This document shows positions 52,597 through 61,734 of a stretch of 64,000 nt of DNA, in pieces. Origin of the DNA: Sphingomonas sp. HF-S4. Its GTDB lineage: Bacteria; Pseudomonadota; Alphaproteobacteria; Sphingomonadales; Sphingomonadaceae. The notes under the pieces were generated by a model. It did no database searches. It saw nothing but the letters and a program-made list of their open reading frames with translations, and was not told where the DNA came from. Made by a program: the position numbers and the translations under genes. Within the stretch, counting starts at the first letter, position 1, and every line of letters starts with the position of its first letter. The stretch is from the NCBI RefSeq assembly GCF_032911445.1, contig NZ_JAWJEJ010000001.1:3100001-3164000 (forward strand). The letters are read 5' to 3'.

Positions 52597-55205
52597 AGGC
52601 GCACCGCGTTCAACCTCAGCGCGTTCGTCACCACGGCGAACGAGGAGAGAGCCATAGCTGCTCCGGCCAGCATCGGCGACAGCAGGATGCCGGCGACGGG
52701 ATAGAGCACACCCGCTGCGATCGGCACGCCAATACCGTTGAACAGGAAGGAGAAGAGCAGGTTCTGGCGGATGTTCCGCATGGTCGCTCTGGCGAGCCGG
52801 CGCGCACGAACCATCGCGGCAAGGTCCCCCTTGGTGAGCGTCATGCCCGCACTCTCGATCGCCACATCTGTCCCGGTGCCCATGGCGATGCCCACGTCCG
52901 CGGCGGCGAGGGCAGGTGCATCGTTGATGCCGTCGCCCGCCATCGCCACGCGCGCACCCTTCGCCTTGAGCTCAGCGACGATGCGCGCCTTGTCCTCCGG
53001 CTTCAGGTCAGCCCGCACCTCATCGATGCCGCCGATCTGCCGCGCCACTGCCTCGGCAGTGCCCTGCCCGTCGCCGGTGAGCATCACGATCCGCAAACCC
53101 TCACGCTTCAGGTTCGCAATGGCTTCGGCGGCTGAAGACTTCACAGGATCGGCCACCACCAGCATGCCGGCGGGATGACCGTCGATCGCCACGAGCATGA
53201 CACCTGCGCCCGCCGTGCGATGCCGCTTCGCCAGCATCTCCAATGGACCTGAATCAGCACCGGCGTTCTGCATCATCGACGCATTGCCGACTGCTACCCT
53301 CCTCCCGGCTACCATCGCGGACACGCCAGCGCCCGTAATGGAGTCGAAACCTTCAGGAGAGACGAGCGCAAGGCCGCGCTCTTCCGCCGCTGCTACGATC
53401 GCATGCGCAAGCGGGTGCTCCGAACGGGATTCCACTGCGGCAACGAGCGCGAGCAGTTCATTTTCGGCAAAGCTGCCGGCCGTTTCGATGCCGACTAGCT
53501 TCGGCTTACCTTCTGTCAGAGTGCCGGTCTTATCGATCACGAGCGTATCGACCTTCTCCAGCCCCTGAAGCGCCTCGGCGTTCTTGATGAGAATGCCCGC
53601 ATGCGCACCGCTCCCGGTGCCGACCATGATCGACATTGGCGTCGCGAGCCCCAGCGCACAGGGACATGCGATGATCAGGACGGCGATGGCGTTGAGAAGC
53701 GCGTGGCCGAAGCGTGGCTCCGGGCCGACCAGGTTCCAGACCACGAACGTCGCCACCGCGACGGCGACAACCAGGGGCACGAACCAGCCCGAGATTCTGT
53801 CCGCCACCGCCTGGATCGGCGCCCGGCTCCGCTGTGCCTCTGCCACCATCTTGACGATGCGTGCGAGCACCGTGTCCGATCCGACCGCACGCGCGGTCAT
53901 CACCAGACTGCCCGTGCCGTTCACGGTGCCGCCGGTGAGCGCGGCCCCTGTCTCCTTCAGAACGGGAGCGGGTTCGCCGGTGAGCATCGACTCGTCCACC
54001 GACGAACGGCCCTCCGCGACTTCCCCGTCGACCGGGATCGCCTCGCCGGGACGAACCCGCAGGTTGTCGCCTGCGCGGACATCGGCGAGATCAACCTCCT
54101 CTTCGCGTCCATCGGCGAGGATGCGTCGCGCAGTCTTGGGCGCGAGATTCATCAGCGCGCGGATCGCCTGCCCGGTCGCGGCGCGGGCGCGGAGCTCCAG
54201 AACCTGGCCGAGCAGCACGAGCGTGACGACGACGCCCGCCGCCTCATAGTAGACCGGCACCGTGCCGTGCATGCGGAACGTCGGCGGAAACAGGCCAGGC
54301 GCGACCGTCGCGACCAGGCTGTAGAGAAAGGCTGCGCCGACACCGATCGACACCAGCGTGAACATGTTGAGGTGGCGCGTCCGCAGCGACATCCAACCGC
54401 GTTCAAAGAAGGGCCACCCTGCCCATAGAACGATGGGCGCGGTCAGGGCCAGCTGCGCCCATGGGTTCCAGGCGGGCGGCACGAAGTGCACGCCGATCAT
54501 CTCGGCGACCATCGATATCGCGAGCAGCGGGACAGTCAGCGCGCCCGCGACCCAGGTACGACGAGTGAAGTCCACCAGTTCGGGATTGGGGCCATCGTCG
54601 AGGCTCGGCTCCTCCGGCTCGAGCGCCATGCCGCAGATCGGGCAGGTACCCGGGCCTTCCTGCCGAATCTCTGGATGCATCGGACAGATCCAGATCGCGC
54701 CGGGCGAGGCCTTGGGCTCGGGTCGAGCCTTCTCCCCGGTGTAGATGCCGGGATCGGCGACGAACTTCGTGCGGCAGCCGGCCGAGCAGAAGTGGTATTC
54801 CTGACCGCCATGCTCCGCGTGGTGCGCCGTCGTCACTGGATCGACCGTCATGCCGCAGACCGGGTCGATCACCGTGCCCGCGCCGCCGGCATGGTGATGG
54901 TGATTATGTTCATGGGCACCGGCTGAAGTGCCTGAATCCTTCGAACGGCTGCCGCAGCATCCGCCCGACCCGGACGTGTCCGCGGCAGGAGCGAGGTAGC
55001 GATCGGGATCGTTCAGGAACTTGGCCCGACAGCCAGCGCTGCAGAAATGATGCTCCTCACCGAAGTGATGCGCGTGGTGCGGCGTGCTCGTCGGATCGAC
55101 ACGCATGCCGCAGACCGGATCGGTTACAAGGGCGCCCGTGGCTTCTCGGGCAGCGCCGCCCTCGCAGCAGCCGTGATTCCCGCCGTGTTCGTGCTGATTC
55201 GTCAT
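52593..55205 (-). CDS. copA: Copper-translocating P1B-type ATPase with tandem YHS domains
   Basis: An 870-aa inner-membrane Cu(+) export ATPase. In place of N-terminal HMA domains it has two YHS metal-binding domains (each with DPVCGMxVDP and [11 protein letters not shown]), His-rich spacers (HEHNHHHH), and a heavy-metal-binding domain [23 protein letters not shown]. Membrane motif CPC is in [13 protein letters not shown], phosphorylation site DKTGT, hinge [11 protein letters not shown]. Start at 55205 follows GGAGG. Its promoter contains a CueR-type operator. Tandem YHS plus HMBD is a less common combination. Confidence 0.94.
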   Translation of the reverse strand: MTNQHEHGGNHGCCEGGAAREATGALVTDPVCGMRVDPTSTPHHAHHFGEEHHFCSAGCRAKFLNDPDRYLAPAADTSGSGGCCGSRSKDSGTSAGAHEHNHHHHAGGAGTVIDPVCGMTVDPVTTAHHAEHGGQEYHFCSAGCRTKFVADPGIYTGEKARPEPKASPGAIWICPMHPEIRQEGPGTCPICGMALEPEEPSLDDGPNPELVDFTRRTWVAGALTVPLLAISMVAEMIGVHFVPPAWNPWAQLALTAPIVLWAGWPFFERGWMSLRTRHLNMFTLVSIGVGAAFLYSLVATVAPGLFPPTFRMHGTVPVYYEAAGVVVTLVLLGQVLELRARAATGQAIRALMNLAPKTARRILADGREEEVDLADVRAGDNLRVRPGEAIPVDGEVAEGRSSVDESMLTGEPAPVLKETGAALTGGTVNGTGSLVMTARAVGSDTVLARIVKMVAEAQRSRAPIQAVADRISGWFVPLVVAVAVATFVVWNLVGPEPRFGHALLNAIAVLIIACPCALGLATPMSIMVGTGSGAHAGILIKNAEALQGLEKVDTLVIDKTGTLTEGKPKLVGIETAGSFAENELLALVAAVESRSEHPLAHAIVAAAEERGLALVSPEGFDSITGAGVSAMVAGRRVAVGNASMMQNAGADSGPLEMLAKRHRTAGAGVMLVAIDGHPAGMLVVADPVKSSAAEAIANLKREGLRIVMLTGDGQGTAEAVARQIGGIDEVRADLKPEDKARIVAELKAKGARVAMAGDGINDAPALAAADVGIAMGTGTDVAIESAGMTLTKGDLAAMVRARRLARATMRNIRQNLLFSFLFNGIGVPIAAGVLYPVAGILLSPMLAGAAMALSSFAVVTNALRLNAVRL

Positions 55206-55236
55206 CGCATTCCTCCAACGGACCATCATCTGGGGT

Positions 55237-55257
55237 CTGACACCATGTCAGGGTCAA
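55237..55257 (-). promoter_or_regulatory. CueR-type operator/promoter of the copper ATPase operon
   Basis: On the minus strand TTGACC (-35 element, 55252-55257) is followed by the perfect dyad CTGACA-TGG-TGTCAG (55237-55251). A MerR-family activator binds such a dyad in an overlong spacer. A near copy lies at 58054-58074 before the multicopper oxidase. The ATPase start is 31 bp from the dyad. Confidence 0.8.
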
Positions 55258-55277
55258 GAGGCGATTTGCGGCGCGAG

Positions 55278-56186
55278 TCAGCCGCCGGTCGGCTCAAGTG
55301 TGCCGAGCCAGGCGACCAGCGCGAGGATCGCGACCGCGCACCCGGTCTCGACCGCGAGACTGCGGCGGAGCGCAGCCATGGCGCGCCGGTGGTCGCCGTC
55401 GGCCATCGCGACCGACAGCGTAGGCGTCAGCCGGAAGCGGTTGGCGGCAGCGAGCGCGAGCATGACGACGAACAACGCCAGCTTGGCCAGGAGCAACTGA
55501 CCATAGAGCGTGAACGGAAGCGGCGGAAAAGCGGCGGGCCCCACCACAAGCAAGATGTTCGCCAGCCCGCTCACCACGATCACCGCGACGATGATCGTCC
55601 CCATGGTCGCGAACCCATGCAGCGCACCATGGGTGAGCTCGAGATGGGCGGCGTCCACATGCTGGACAGGACGGGCGACGAGCAGCACGAGCGCGAACAG
55701 CGTGCCGGTCCACACTGCCGCCGCCAGCAAGTGCGCGATGTCGGCAACGAGGTGCAGCCAGCCGGCGGTCCCCTCGTTCATCGCGCCGTGCCCGCTCCAG
55801 GCGAGCGTCGCCACCGCAATCGCCAGGGCTGATGCGCATACCGGCAGTGCACCGGACGCGCGTCCGATCAGGAACGCAGCCCCTGTCGCGACGACCAGTG
55901 CAGCCATCCGCATGGTCCATGCCGCCCCGACAGAGGTGCCGGAAAGCACCATCTGCAGCGTCTCGACATCGACTTCGGCCACAGACAGTCCGAGCATGCC
56001 GGCGGCGAGGAGGAGAAAGCCGCACACCGACAGCAGCAATCCGAGCAGGCCCAGCACGACAATCAATGTGCGGACCGTCGGCCCCGCGGCTGCGCGTGAA
56101 TTGGCGATCGCGAAGACAGCAAGGCCGGTCGCCAGCATCAGGTCCAGATAGAGCGCGAACCGGATGCCGATGCCGGCCCAGTCCAT
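55278..56186 (-). CDS. copD: Copper homeostasis membrane protein CopD
   Basis: A 302-aa inner-membrane protein with eight predicted helices, of the CopD/YcnJ family thought to pass copper across the inner membrane with CopC. His/Met residues in membrane segments (WSGHGAMNEG, ELTHGALHGFATMG) fit metal binding. The gene starts 1 bp after the copC stop, so copC-copD are coupled; the downstream ATPase has its own CueR operator in the gap after copD. Confidence 0.92.
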   Translation of the reverse strand: MDWAGIGIRFALYLDLMLATGLAVFAIANSRAAAGPTVRTLIVVLGLLGLLLSVCGFLLLAAGMLGLSVAEVDVETLQMVLSGTSVGAAWTMRMAALVVATGAAFLIGRASGALPVCASALAIAVATLAWSGHGAMNEGTAGWLHLVADIAHLLAAAVWTGTLFALVLLVARPVQHVDAAHLELTHGALHGFATMGTIIVAVIVVSGLANILLVVGPAAFPPLPFTLYGQLLLAKLALFVVMLALAAANRFRLTPTLSVAMADGDHRRAMAALRRSLAVETGCAVAILALVAWLGTLEPTGG

Positions 56187-56187
56187 G

Positions 56188-56565
56188 TCAGGCCACCTTG
56201 AAGGCGTAGCCGCCCTTCACGCGGTGCGTGTCCGACGAGACTACATGCCAGTCGAGCCGATAAGTGCCTTTGGCCAAGGGCTTGGCGAAGGCGACGACCA
56301 TCGTCTTGCCGTCAGCGGCAATCTTGACCGTGGCGGTCACCTTCATCGGCGGATGCGACGCCATGCCGGGCATGCCGGTCATCGTCACCTCGGCCCCGGA
56401 AAACTTCGGCAGCAGCCTTTCGGAGAAGTTCAGCTGCACCTTGGCAGGCGAAGACACGGTGGCGTTCGGGCCGGGCGTGGCTGAGACGAGCTTCGGGTGA
56501 GCCAACGCCGGCGACGCGACGAGCGCGGTGGCTGCCGCGGCGATCAGGAACTTCCCCATATGCAT
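56188..56565 (-). CDS. copC: Periplasmic copper-binding protein CopC
   Basis: A 125-aa CopC-type beta-barrel. A signal peptide ends at ALAHPK, so the mature protein begins with the His ligand (H-P-K-L-V) that binds Cu(II). Further ligands are seen in the conserved LDWHVVSSDTHRVKGGY at the C-terminus, and a Met-rich stretch MTGMPGMASHPPM could bind Cu(I). Start at 56565 (GGAGA site 6 bp before) rather than the ATG at 56559. First gene of a leftward operon divergent from the sigma-factor module. Confidence 0.93.
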   Translation of the reverse strand: MHMGKFLIAAAATALVASPALAHPKLVSATPGPNATVSSPAKVQLNFSERLLPKFSGAEVTMTGMPGMASHPPMKVTATVKIAADGKTMVVAFAKPLAKGTYRLDWHVVSSDTHRVKGGYAFKVA

Positions 56566-56730
56566 TCGGATTCTCCATCGGCCGCACCATGCGGCTGTTC
56601 CGGAGATACGCACCGCTGCAGGGCAACCCTCGCCAACCCACCGACCCCGCATCCGTTCCCCACGTCTTGCGCCGGTGCGAGGGGCGGAGGAACATCGTGC
56701 GTAATGAACAAGGGCAGACGGAGTACCAGC

Positions 56731-57009
56731 ATGAACACCGACCTGGATCAGGCGCTCGCGCGCTTGGCGGACATCGACGAACATCCCGGCCTCGCGACCA
56801 TCGACGCCTCCGTGCTTAACGGCATCCGTGCCAATCGCACCAGCGTCGGCACGGGCCTCGGCGCGACCGCGCTGGCGGCGGTGGGCGCGATTGCGCTGGG
56901 GACGGCATCCGCCGGGCCGCTGTCGACCCCGGCGGCCGCCGCTCCGCTGGACCCGTTCGGCATCGCCAATCCATTGGCGCCTTCCACGCTCCTGCTGGCC
57001 GACCGATGA
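56731..57009 (+). CDS. CnrY-like anti-sigma factor (putative)
   Basis: A 92-aa protein with a conserved cytoplasmic N-terminal part (LDQALARLADIDEHPGLATIDASVL), one membrane helix (GLGATALAAVGAIALGTAS, about 43-61) and a short periplasmic tail. Size, topology and position directly before a CnrX-like sensor and an ECF sigma factor match CnrY of the cnrYXH module, the membrane anchor that holds the sigma factor inactive. Sequence resemblance alone would not prove it. The stop overlaps the next start by 4 bp. Confidence 0.65.
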   Translation: MNTDLDQALARLADIDEHPGLATIDASVLNGIRANRTSVGTGLGATALAAVGAIALGTASAGPLSTPAAAAPLDPFGIANPLAPSTLLLADR

Positions 57010-57446
57010 CGCGCGCGCGCTGGACCGCGCTGGTCGCCTTCATCGCCTTCCTGGCCGCCATCGCCGGGGTGTTCGTCGGGCGCGTCCTCATCCCGTCGCA
57101 TGCGCCGCAACAATCCGAACTGCACGCCCTGCTCCATCACGAGCTGAACCTGGACAACGGACAGGAAGCGCGTCTCGAACAGCTCGAGCAGCAGTTCGCC
57201 GGGCGGCGGCGAGCGCTCGAAGCGGAACTTCGCGCGGACAATGCCCGCCTCGCCGAGGCGATCGAGGCAGAGCACGGGAATGGACCGCGCGTCGCCGCAG
57301 CGGTGGACGCCTCGCACCGCGCGATGGGCGAGTTGCAGAAGGAGACGCTCGCCCACGTCTTCGCGATGCGGCAGATCCTTCGGCCCGAGCAGCGGGCGGC
57401 CTTCGACCGCGCGGTGACGAAGTCGCTTACCGCCGACGCGCGGTGA
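57006..57446 (+). CDS. CnrX-like periplasmic metal sensor
   Basis: A 146-aa membrane-anchored helical protein (helix at residues 7-28) with a periplasmic four-helix hairpin domain. The five residues that bind Ni/Co in CnrX (H42, H46, E63, H119, M123) have counterparts with a constant shift of two: H40, H44, E61, H117 and M121. It thus belongs to the CnrX/heavy-metal-sensor branch of the CpxP/Spy-like proteins. In a copper island its natural ligand might be copper or another metal. Overlaps both neighbours by 4 bp. Confidence 0.82.
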   Translation: MTRARWTALVAFIAFLAAIAGVFVGRVLIPSHAPQQSELHALLHHELNLDNGQEARLEQLEQQFAGRRRALEAELRADNARLAEAIEAEHGNGPRVAAAVDASHRAMGELQKETLAHVFAMRQILRPEQRAAFDRAVTKSLTADAR

Positions 57447-58006
57447 AGCCGGACCTAAGTCTGCTTAGCGACGGCGACCTTGCCGGCCGATCGGTCGCGG
57501 GGGACGACGACGCGTTCGCCGAAATCATGCGCCGACATCGCCAGCGGCTCTACCGGCTGATCCGCGCCAGCGTGGCCGATGGAGACGAGGCGCTAGACCT
57601 TGTGCAGGAGACCTTCATCTCGGCGCACGCGGCGCTCAAGCGCTTCGATCGCAACCGACCCATGGCCGCTTGGCTGGCCCGCATCGCGATCAACAAGTGC
57701 CGCGACTGGGGACGCCGACGCGCCGTGAGGCGGCTGTTCGGGCTGCACACGCCCGTCGAGGACATCGCCGACCTTCATGCCGACGATCGCCCGCTGCAGG
57801 ATGCCGAGGTGGCCGACCGGGCCGAACTGACCCGCCTCAGCCGGGCAATTGCCGCGCTGCCCGCATCGCAGCGAGAGCCGTTGGTTCTCTGCTCGATCGA
57901 CGGCCTCAGTCAGGCCGAAGCGGCGGGCATACTCTCGATCAGCGAGAAGGCGGTCGAGACGCGCATCCGCCGTGCCCGCATCCGACTTGCCGAACTTCTT
58001 GGCTGA
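57443..58006 (+). CDS. ECF sigma-70 factor (CnrH-like)
   Basis: A 187-aa extracytoplasmic-function sigma factor. Region 2 spans AFAEIMRRHRQRLYRLIRASVADGDEALDLVQETFISAHAAL (in order, residues about 26-65) with the DLVQETF core. Region 4 has LPASQREPLVLCSIDGLSQAEAAGIL followed by the recognition helix SEKAVETRIRRARIRL. Starts with GTG overlapping the sensor gene. With the two preceding genes it forms a complete anti-sigma/sensor/sigma cassette. Confidence 0.93.
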   Translation: MKPDLSLLSDGDLAGRSVAGDDDAFAEIMRRHRQRLYRLIRASVADGDEALDLVQETFISAHAALKRFDRNRPMAAWLARIAINKCRDWGRRRAVRRLFGLHTPVEDIADLHADDRPLQDAEVADRAELTRLSRAIAALPASQREPLVLCSIDGLSQAEAAGILSISEKAVETRIRRARIRLAELLG

Positions 58007-58053
58007 ACGAACGGCGCGGCTGCCGCTCGTTCGGAATTACGTCCGCCCAGGGG

Positions 58054-58074
58054 TTGACCCTGACACCGTGTCAA
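58054..58074 (+). promoter_or_regulatory. CueR-type operator/promoter of the multicopper oxidase operon
   Basis: TTGACC (58054-58059) followed by CTGACA-CCG-TGTCAA (58060-58074), with 5 of 6 base pairs of the dyad matching. The layout TTGACC-dyad-ACCCCA repeats that of the ATPase promoter at 55237-55257. It lies 89 bp before the oxidase ATG and just after the sigma-factor gene. Confidence 0.78.
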
Positions 58075-58162
58075 ACCCCATCTGCTCTCGTGCGGCGAGG
58101 GGTACCCTGCGTCGCGGCGTATAACCGGGGACAAGCTCCTCCAATCTGGAAGACGAATACAC

Positions 58163-60028
58163 ATGACCGCTCCCATCGACCGTCGCAGCCTTCTGCGCGG
58201 CGCAGCGCTCACCGGCGGCGGCCTCGCGATCACCGCCTGGATGCCCGCCTGGGCGCAGCAGACATCGGCCGGCATCCTGAAGCCGCTGCCGAGCGTGTCG
58301 GGTGAGGACATCACCCTGCGCATCGCGCATCAGATGATGACCATCGATGGGCGGGAGAGCCACGCCATCGGCATCAACGGTACCGTCCCCGCACCGCTAA
58401 TCCGTCTGCGTGAAGGCCAGAACGTTCGCCTCCATGTCGAGAACGCCCTCGACGAGGACAGCTCGATCCACTGGCACGGTCTGATCTTGCCGTTCCACAT
58501 GGACGGCGTGCCCGGCATCAGCTTCCCCGGCATCAAGCCGCGCACCACGTTCACCTACGAGTTCCCGATCGTGCAGTCCGGCACCTATTGGTATCACAGC
58601 CATTCGGGGCTGCAGGAGCAGCTCGGACACTACGGCCCGATCGTCATCGACCCGAAGGGCGTCGATCCGATCCAATCCGACCGCGAGCATGTGATCGTGC
58701 TGTCCGACCACAGTCAGATGCACCCCCACATCATCTTCAAGAAGCTCAAGCAACAGGGCGGCTACTTCAACTACCAGAAGCAGACGCTGGCCGGCCTGCT
58801 CGCCGGTAAGGACCAGTCCGCCAAGCAACGGCTGGAATGGGGCGCCATGCGGATGGACCCCACCGACGTTTCCGATGTGACCGGCAGCACCTACACCTAC
58901 CTCGTCAACGGCCATGGCCCGCGTGACAACTGGACCGGCCTGTTCCGCCCGGGCGAGCGCCTGCGTCTGCGGATCATCAATGCCTCGGCCATGACGACGT
59001 TCAACTTCCGCATCCCCGGCCTCAAGATGACCGTCGTCCAGGCGGATGGCCTGCCGGTTCGGCCGATCGCCGTCGACGAGATGCAGATCGCGGTCGCCGA
59101 GACATACGACGTGATCGTCCAGCCGTCAGACGAGCGTGCCTACACGATCGTAGGCGAGAGCGTCGACAGGTCGGGCATGGCGCGCGCGACCCTCGCGCCG
59201 CGCGAGGGGATGGCGGCCGCCGTCCCGCCGCTTCGCCGTCGTCCGCTCGCCGACATGAAGGACATGGGCATGGGCGGCATGGATCACGGTTCCGGCGGGT
59301 CGATGGCGGGCATGGACCACGCCGCCATGGGCGATGCCAAGCCGGCCGCGTCGGCACCGGCCGCCTGTCCACCAGAACACGCCGCCATGGGTCACTGCAC
59401 GCCGGCTGCGAGCGATGGTGCAGCCGACGGCCAGCAGGCGGGCATGGACCATGGGTCGGGCAGCATGAACCATTCCATGCGGGACTTCTCGGTGGCGCCC
59501 GAAGTCAAGAAGACGCCCACCGTGCAGACGATCTCGCCGATGCCCGTCGACCGGATGGGCGAACCGGGCCAAGGCCTTGATGACGTCGGCCACAAGCTGC
59601 TGGTCTACACCGATCTCATGGCGGTCGACCGCAACCCCGACGTGCGTGCACCGGATCGCGCGATGCGCATCCATCTCACCGGCAACATGGAACGCTACAT
59701 GTGGGCGTTCGATGGCGAAAAACTGAGCGAGGTGAACAAGCCCATCCCGTTCCTCAAGGACGAGCGGGTGCGCATCACCCTGGTGAACGACACCATGATG
59801 GGTCACCCCATTCACCTGCACGGGCATTTCTTCGAGCTCGTCACGGGCCATGGCGAGTTCGCGCCGCGCAAGCACACGATCCAGGTGCAACCCGGGGGGA
59901 CCGCGACGTTCGATGTCACCACCGACGCGGTCGGTGACTGGGCGTTTCACTGCCACATGCTCTACCACATGCACGCGGGAATGATGCAGGTCGTCTCGGT
60001 GCGGCCGCGCGAGGGAGACACGAAATGA
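58163..60028 (+). CDS. Multicopper oxidase, CopA-type copper resistance protein
   Basis: A 621-aa periplasmic cuproxidase exported by Tat (DRRSLLRGAALTGGG). Copper ligands: HWHGLILPFHMDGVPG, YWYHSHSGLQEQLGHYG, HPIHLHGHFFELV and DWAFHCHMLYHMHAGMM, covering T1, T2 and T3 sites. A Met/His-rich insertion (MGMGGMDHGSGGSM onward, about residues 370-440) contains one CPPEHAAMGHC element at 59366-59398, also found three times in CopB. It oxidises Cu(I) or sequesters copper. Gene overlaps copB by 4 bp. Confidence 0.94.
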   Translation: MTAPIDRRSLLRGAALTGGGLAITAWMPAWAQQTSAGILKPLPSVSGEDITLRIAHQMMTIDGRESHAIGINGTVPAPLIRLREGQNVRLHVENALDEDSSIHWHGLILPFHMDGVPGISFPGIKPRTTFTYEFPIVQSGTYWYHSHSGLQEQLGHYGPIVIDPKGVDPIQSDREHVIVLSDHSQMHPHIIFKKLKQQGGYFNYQKQTLAGLLAGKDQSAKQRLEWGAMRMDPTDVSDVTGSTYTYLVNGHGPRDNWTGLFRPGERLRLRIINASAMTTFNFRIPGLKMTVVQADGLPVRPIAVDEMQIAVAETYDVIVQPSDERAYTIVGESVDRSGMARATLAPREGMAAAVPPLRRRPLADMKDMGMGGMDHGSGGSMAGMDHAAMGDAKPAASAPAACPPEHAAMGHCTPAASDGAADGQQAGMDHGSGSMNHSMRDFSVAPEVKKTPTVQTISPMPVDRMGEPGQGLDDVGHKLLVYTDLMAVDRNPDVRAPDRAMRIHLTGNMERYMWAFDGEKLSEVNKPIPFLKDERVRITLVNDTMMGHPIHLHGHFFELVTGHGEFAPRKHTIQVQPGGTATFDVTTDAVGDWAFHCHMLYHMHAGMMQVVSVRPREGDTK

Positions 60029-61239
60029 GCCTCTTCCTCGGCGCCCTCCTCCTCGCTTCCTCCAGCCAGTGCGCACCGGAGCACGCGGCGATGGGCCACT
60101 GCACGATGCCCGCAGCCGACAAGCCGAAGGCGGCGACGCCCAAGGCAGCGCCGAAGCCGAAGGCGGCAAAGCCCAGGCCTGCGGCCAAGCCGAAGCCGAA
60201 GCCTGCGGCGAAGACGTCGACGCGTTCGGCACCGGCGCCAAGCCCGACTGCGGCACCGATAGCCGCACCCGTCGACCCGTCGTGCCCACCCGAACATGCG
60301 GCTATGGGGCACTGTGCGCCCAAAACCTCGGCTCCTGCCGCGCAGTCCGTCGTGCCCCCGCCGGCTGCTACTTCCGCAGCGGCAGCCGTGAACGATCCGG
60401 ACTGTCCACCCGAGCATGCCGCCATGGGTCACTGCACGCCAAAGGCATCCCCGCCGGCCGGCGCCCCGGCGTCGATGGCCACGGGGGGTACAGCGCTGCC
60501 CGCCGGGAACGCACCTGCGCCCGCGGCGCCCGCGGCGAACTACGCTGACCGGGTCTGGGGCCGCGAGGCGATGACCCCCGCGCGCACGGCGATGCATCGG
60601 GAGCATGGCGGCATGTCCTTCTCCCAGCTCATGCTGAACCTCGCGGAGGTACAGCTCCGAAACGGGCGTGACGGCTACAGGTGGGACGGCGAGTTCTGGT
60701 ATGGCGGCGACATCAACCGGCTGACCATCAAGAGCGAGGGCGAGGGCACGTTCCGCGAGGATGCGGAAGGCGAGGTCCAGGCGCTCTATAGCCGCGCCAT
60801 CGGACCCTATTTCAACCTGCAGGCCGGTGTGCGCCAGGACTTCGCGCCCGGCCCGGACCGCACCTATGCCACGATCGGGTTCGAAGGCCTCGCGCCATAT
60901 TGGTTCGACGTCGAGGGTGCGCTGTTCCTGTCCGACAAGGGCGACGTGTTCGGGCGGCTCGAAGGCTATTACGATCAGCGCATCACCCAGCGGCTGGTGC
61001 TGCAGCCGCGCGTCGAGTTCAACCTGTCGGCGCAGGACGTGCCACTCAGCGGGTTGGGCTCGGGACTGAGCGACGCGGAGGCCGGGCTGCGCCTGCGCTA
61101 CGAGATCAAGCGCGAGTTCGCGCCCTATGTCGGTGTGTCATGGGAACGCCAGTTCGGCGACACGGCGCGGTTCAGCCGGGCACGTGGCGAGGGCACCGGC
61201 GGGTTCAGCTTCGTGGCGGGCGTCAGGACGTGGTTTTGA
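60025..61239 (+). CDS. copB: Copper resistance outer-membrane protein CopB
   Basis: A 404-aa exported protein. After a signal peptide come three copies of C[PA]PEHAAMGHC (60070-60102, 60283-60315, 60403-60435) set in a Lys/Pro/Ala-rich low-complexity linker (about residues 32-70). The C-terminal half (about 175-404) is the CopB beta-barrel with LMLNLAEVQLRNGRDGYRWDGEFWYGG (partial) and SFVAGVRTWF at the end. Usual CopB proteins carry Met/His repeats in this region; the Cys-bracketed repeats are distinctive. Coupled to the oxidase gene. Confidence 0.9.
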   Translation: MSLFLGALLLASSSQCAPEHAAMGHCTMPAADKPKAATPKAAPKPKAAKPRPAAKPKPKPAAKTSTRSAPAPSPTAAPIAAPVDPSCPPEHAAMGHCAPKTSAPAAQSVVPPPAATSAAAAVNDPDCPPEHAAMGHCTPKASPPAGAPASMATGGTALPAGNAPAPAAPAANYADRVWGREAMTPARTAMHREHGGMSFSQLMLNLAEVQLRNGRDGYRWDGEFWYGGDINRLTIKSEGEGTFREDAEGEVQALYSRAIGPYFNLQAGVRQDFAPGPDRTYATIGFEGLAPYWFDVEGALFLSDKGDVFGRLEGYYDQRITQRLVLQPRVEFNLSAQDVPLSGLGSGLSDAEAGLRLRYEIKREFAPYVGVSWERQFGDTARFSRARGEGTGGFSFVAGVRTWF

Positions 61240-61313
61240 CGACCGCGGCGAGGGATAGCGGCAACGACTGCGTATCAAGACCGTGGCGGGGGCGATCACC
61301 AAGGAGCTTGACC

Positions 61314-61676
61314 ATGAACAAGGTTCTCACCGCCGCCGTCGCCATCGGCGTCATGGCGACCGCCGCAACGGCCCAGCAGCAGGACCATTCGGCCCACGCA
61401 AAGATGATGAAGCCCACGGCTTCCAATCCATACGGGCCCGCCGAGATGAAGATGCATGAGCGCATGATGGGCGCGGCGGGTGCGGATGCGACCGAGACCT
61501 GGGTGCGCAAGATGATTGAGCACCACCGCGGCGGCGTCGAGACGTCCCAGATCGTCCTTCGAGAATCTCGCGATCCCAAGGTGCGCCAGATGGCGTCGAA
61601 GACCATCACCGACCAGAACCACGAGATCGGCGAGCTTCAGGCGTGGCTGCGCAGCCACGGCAAGCGCGCCCAATGA
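61314..61676 (+). CDS. DUF305 family exported protein
   Basis: A 120-aa periplasmic protein with signal peptide ending TAQQQ, a Met/His start (HSAHAKMMKP), and the DUF305 core with VRKMIEHHRGGVETSQIVL and DQNHEIGELQAWL. Ferritin-like helical DUF305 proteins (CopM) bind copper or silver and are frequent in copper clusters. AAGGAG precedes the ATG by 8 bp. 74 bp after copB. Confidence 0.9.
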   Translation: MNKVLTAAVAIGVMATAATAQQQDHSAHAKMMKPTASNPYGPAEMKMHERMMGAAGADATETWVRKMIEHHRGGVETSQIVLRESRDPKVRQMASKTITDQNHEIGELQAWLRSHGKRAQ

Positions 61677-61734
61677 CCCTCAATGCCTCTCCTTCCGGCT
61701 TGCGGGCGGAGGGGCGAACCGTCAGGACATGCCC

